Assembly: GCA_947628975.1 (NCBI GenBank)
Contig: CANRBW010000094.1
Location: 1 to 6,176 of the forward strand
Direction: 5' to 3'
Source: an uncultured Oscillospiraceae bacterium
GTDB taxonomy: Bacteria; Bacillota; Clostridia; Oscillospirales; Oscillospiraceae
Length of the DNA stretch: 6,176 nt
The notes under the pieces are model-generated. The model searched no databases, was not told the origin of the DNA, and saw nothing but the letters and a program-made list of their open reading frames with translations. The position numbers and the translations under genes were made by a program. Below, one piece after another: positions 5,559-6,176 of the stretch; the stretch's first letter is position 1, and the number at the start of each line of letters is the position of its first letter.

Positions 5559-6176
5559 GCGGAGCAAGCGCGCGCCGACCCGGCTGGTCCCGGTGCCCAG
5601 CACCAACAAGATCCCTGAGCGGGACATCAACAAGACCCCCATTCTGGAGTGCCGCCACCTGGGCATTGACTTCGGCGGCCTCACCGCCGTCAACGAGTTC
5701 AACATGGCCATCGGCCGCACCGAGATCGCCGGGCTCATCGGCCCCAACGGCGCGGGGAAGACCACGGTGTTCAACCTGCTCACCAAGGTCTATCAGCCCA
5801 CCCGCGGCACCATCCTGCTGGACGGGGTGGACACCCACAACATGAACTCCGTCCAGGTGAACCGGGCGGGGATCGCCCGGACCTTCCAGAACATCCGGCT
5901 GTTCAGCAACCTGAGCGTGGAGGACAACGTGAAGGTGGGCCTCCACAACCAGACCCGGTACGGGGTGTTCCAGGGGATCCTCCGCCTGCCGGGGTACTGG
6001 CGGGAGGAGAAGCGGGCCCACGAGAGCGCCATGGAGCTGCTGCACATCTTCGACATGGAGCACCTGGCCGGCCACCAGGCTGGCAGCCTGCCCTATGGCG
6101 CCCAGCGCCGGCTGGAGATCGTCCGGGCCCTGGCCACCAACCCCTCCCTGCTGCTGCTGGACGAGCCGGCGGCGGG
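5551..6176 (+). CDS. livG: Branched-chain amino acid-type ABC transporter ATPase LivG (3' end outside window)
   Basis: This is a nucleotide-binding subunit that powers LivHM. The frame is open from ATG 5551 to the window edge (208 complete residues of about 255-290 expected). It shows Walker A GPNGAGKT (residues 64-71, from 5740), the Q-loop ARTFQNIRLF, a LivG-type signature SLPYGAQRRLEI in place of LSGGQ, and Walker B LLLLDEP followed by AAG at the edge. The D-loop and H-loop lie beyond it. FGGLTAVN before Walker A is typical of LivG rather than LivF. About 30 hydrophilic residues, rich in Lys, Arg and Pro, precede the ILECRHLGIDFGG start of the domain, longer than in E. coli LivG. The ATG is supported by GGAAGGGGGG just upstream and by an eight-base overlap with livM. 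A livF gene is expected downstream. Confidence 0.94.
   Translation, partial: MSERSKRAPTRLVPVPSTNKIPERDINKTPILECRHLGIDFGGLTAVNEFNMAIGRTEIAGLIGPNGAGKTTVFNLLTKVYQPTRGTILLDGVDTHNMNSVQVNRAGIARTFQNIRLFSNLSVEDNVKVGLHNQTRYGVFQGILRLPGYWREEKRAHESAMELLHIFDMEHLAGHQAGSLPYGAQRRLEIVRALATNPSLLLLDEPAA

Noticed and set aside
1..6176. Mobile element, CRISPR array, tRNA/rRNA or defence system
   Set aside because: No transposase, regularly spaced repeats, terminal repeats or structural RNA signature was seen; the coding space is filled by ordinary metabolic and transport genes.

Overview
This is a GC-rich bacterial window with dense, same-strand gene packing. All six recognisable genes lie on the + strand. The combination suggests a high-GC member of the Clostridia, perhaps of the Oscillospiraceae type: a strong AGGAGG-type ribosome binding site, a perfect TTGACA-N17-TATAAT housekeeping promoter, a lipoprotein-type solute-binding protein with an Ala/Thr/Asp/Pro linker, Clostridia-like TrpA and reductase motifs, and a GC-rich genome. 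The taxon is an inference from style and motifs, not from any marker gene.

Region 1 (1-2138) is the 3' end of a tryptophan operon: the C-terminal half of trpB, a complete trpA, and a short-chain dehydrogenase/reductase. Each junction is a 4-base start/stop overlap (ATGA, then GTGA), so the three genes are probably co-transcribed and translationally coupled. TrpA cleaves indole-3-glycerol phosphate, and TrpB condenses the indole with serine to make tryptophan. The reductase is not a known tryptophan enzyme. It resembles the FabG/YmfI group, so it looks like a passenger or housekeeping gene in the operon.

Region 2 (2139-2252) is a compact intergenic control region. It holds an 11-bp hairpin followed by a T-rich run (probable terminator of the trp unit), a consensus SigA promoter, and a strong ribosome binding site. 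A GTTGACA/TGTCAAC inverted repeat brackets the promoter, and a related inverted repeat occurs in an AT-rich patch inside the reductase gene.

Region 3 (2253-6176) is a branched-chain amino acid type (Liv/HAAT family) ABC importer in standard order: a lipid-anchored binding protein (livJ/livK-like), a strong intrinsic terminator, permease livH, permease livM, and the ATPase livG, which is cut by the window edge. The terminator between the binding protein and the permeases probably lets the binding protein be made in excess. A second ATPase (livF) would be expected just beyond the window.

I found no mobile element, CRISPR array, RNA gene or obviously novel system. The points worth checking are the reductase in the trp operon, the shared inverted-repeat motif, and residue substitutions at catalytic positions in TrpA and the reductase.
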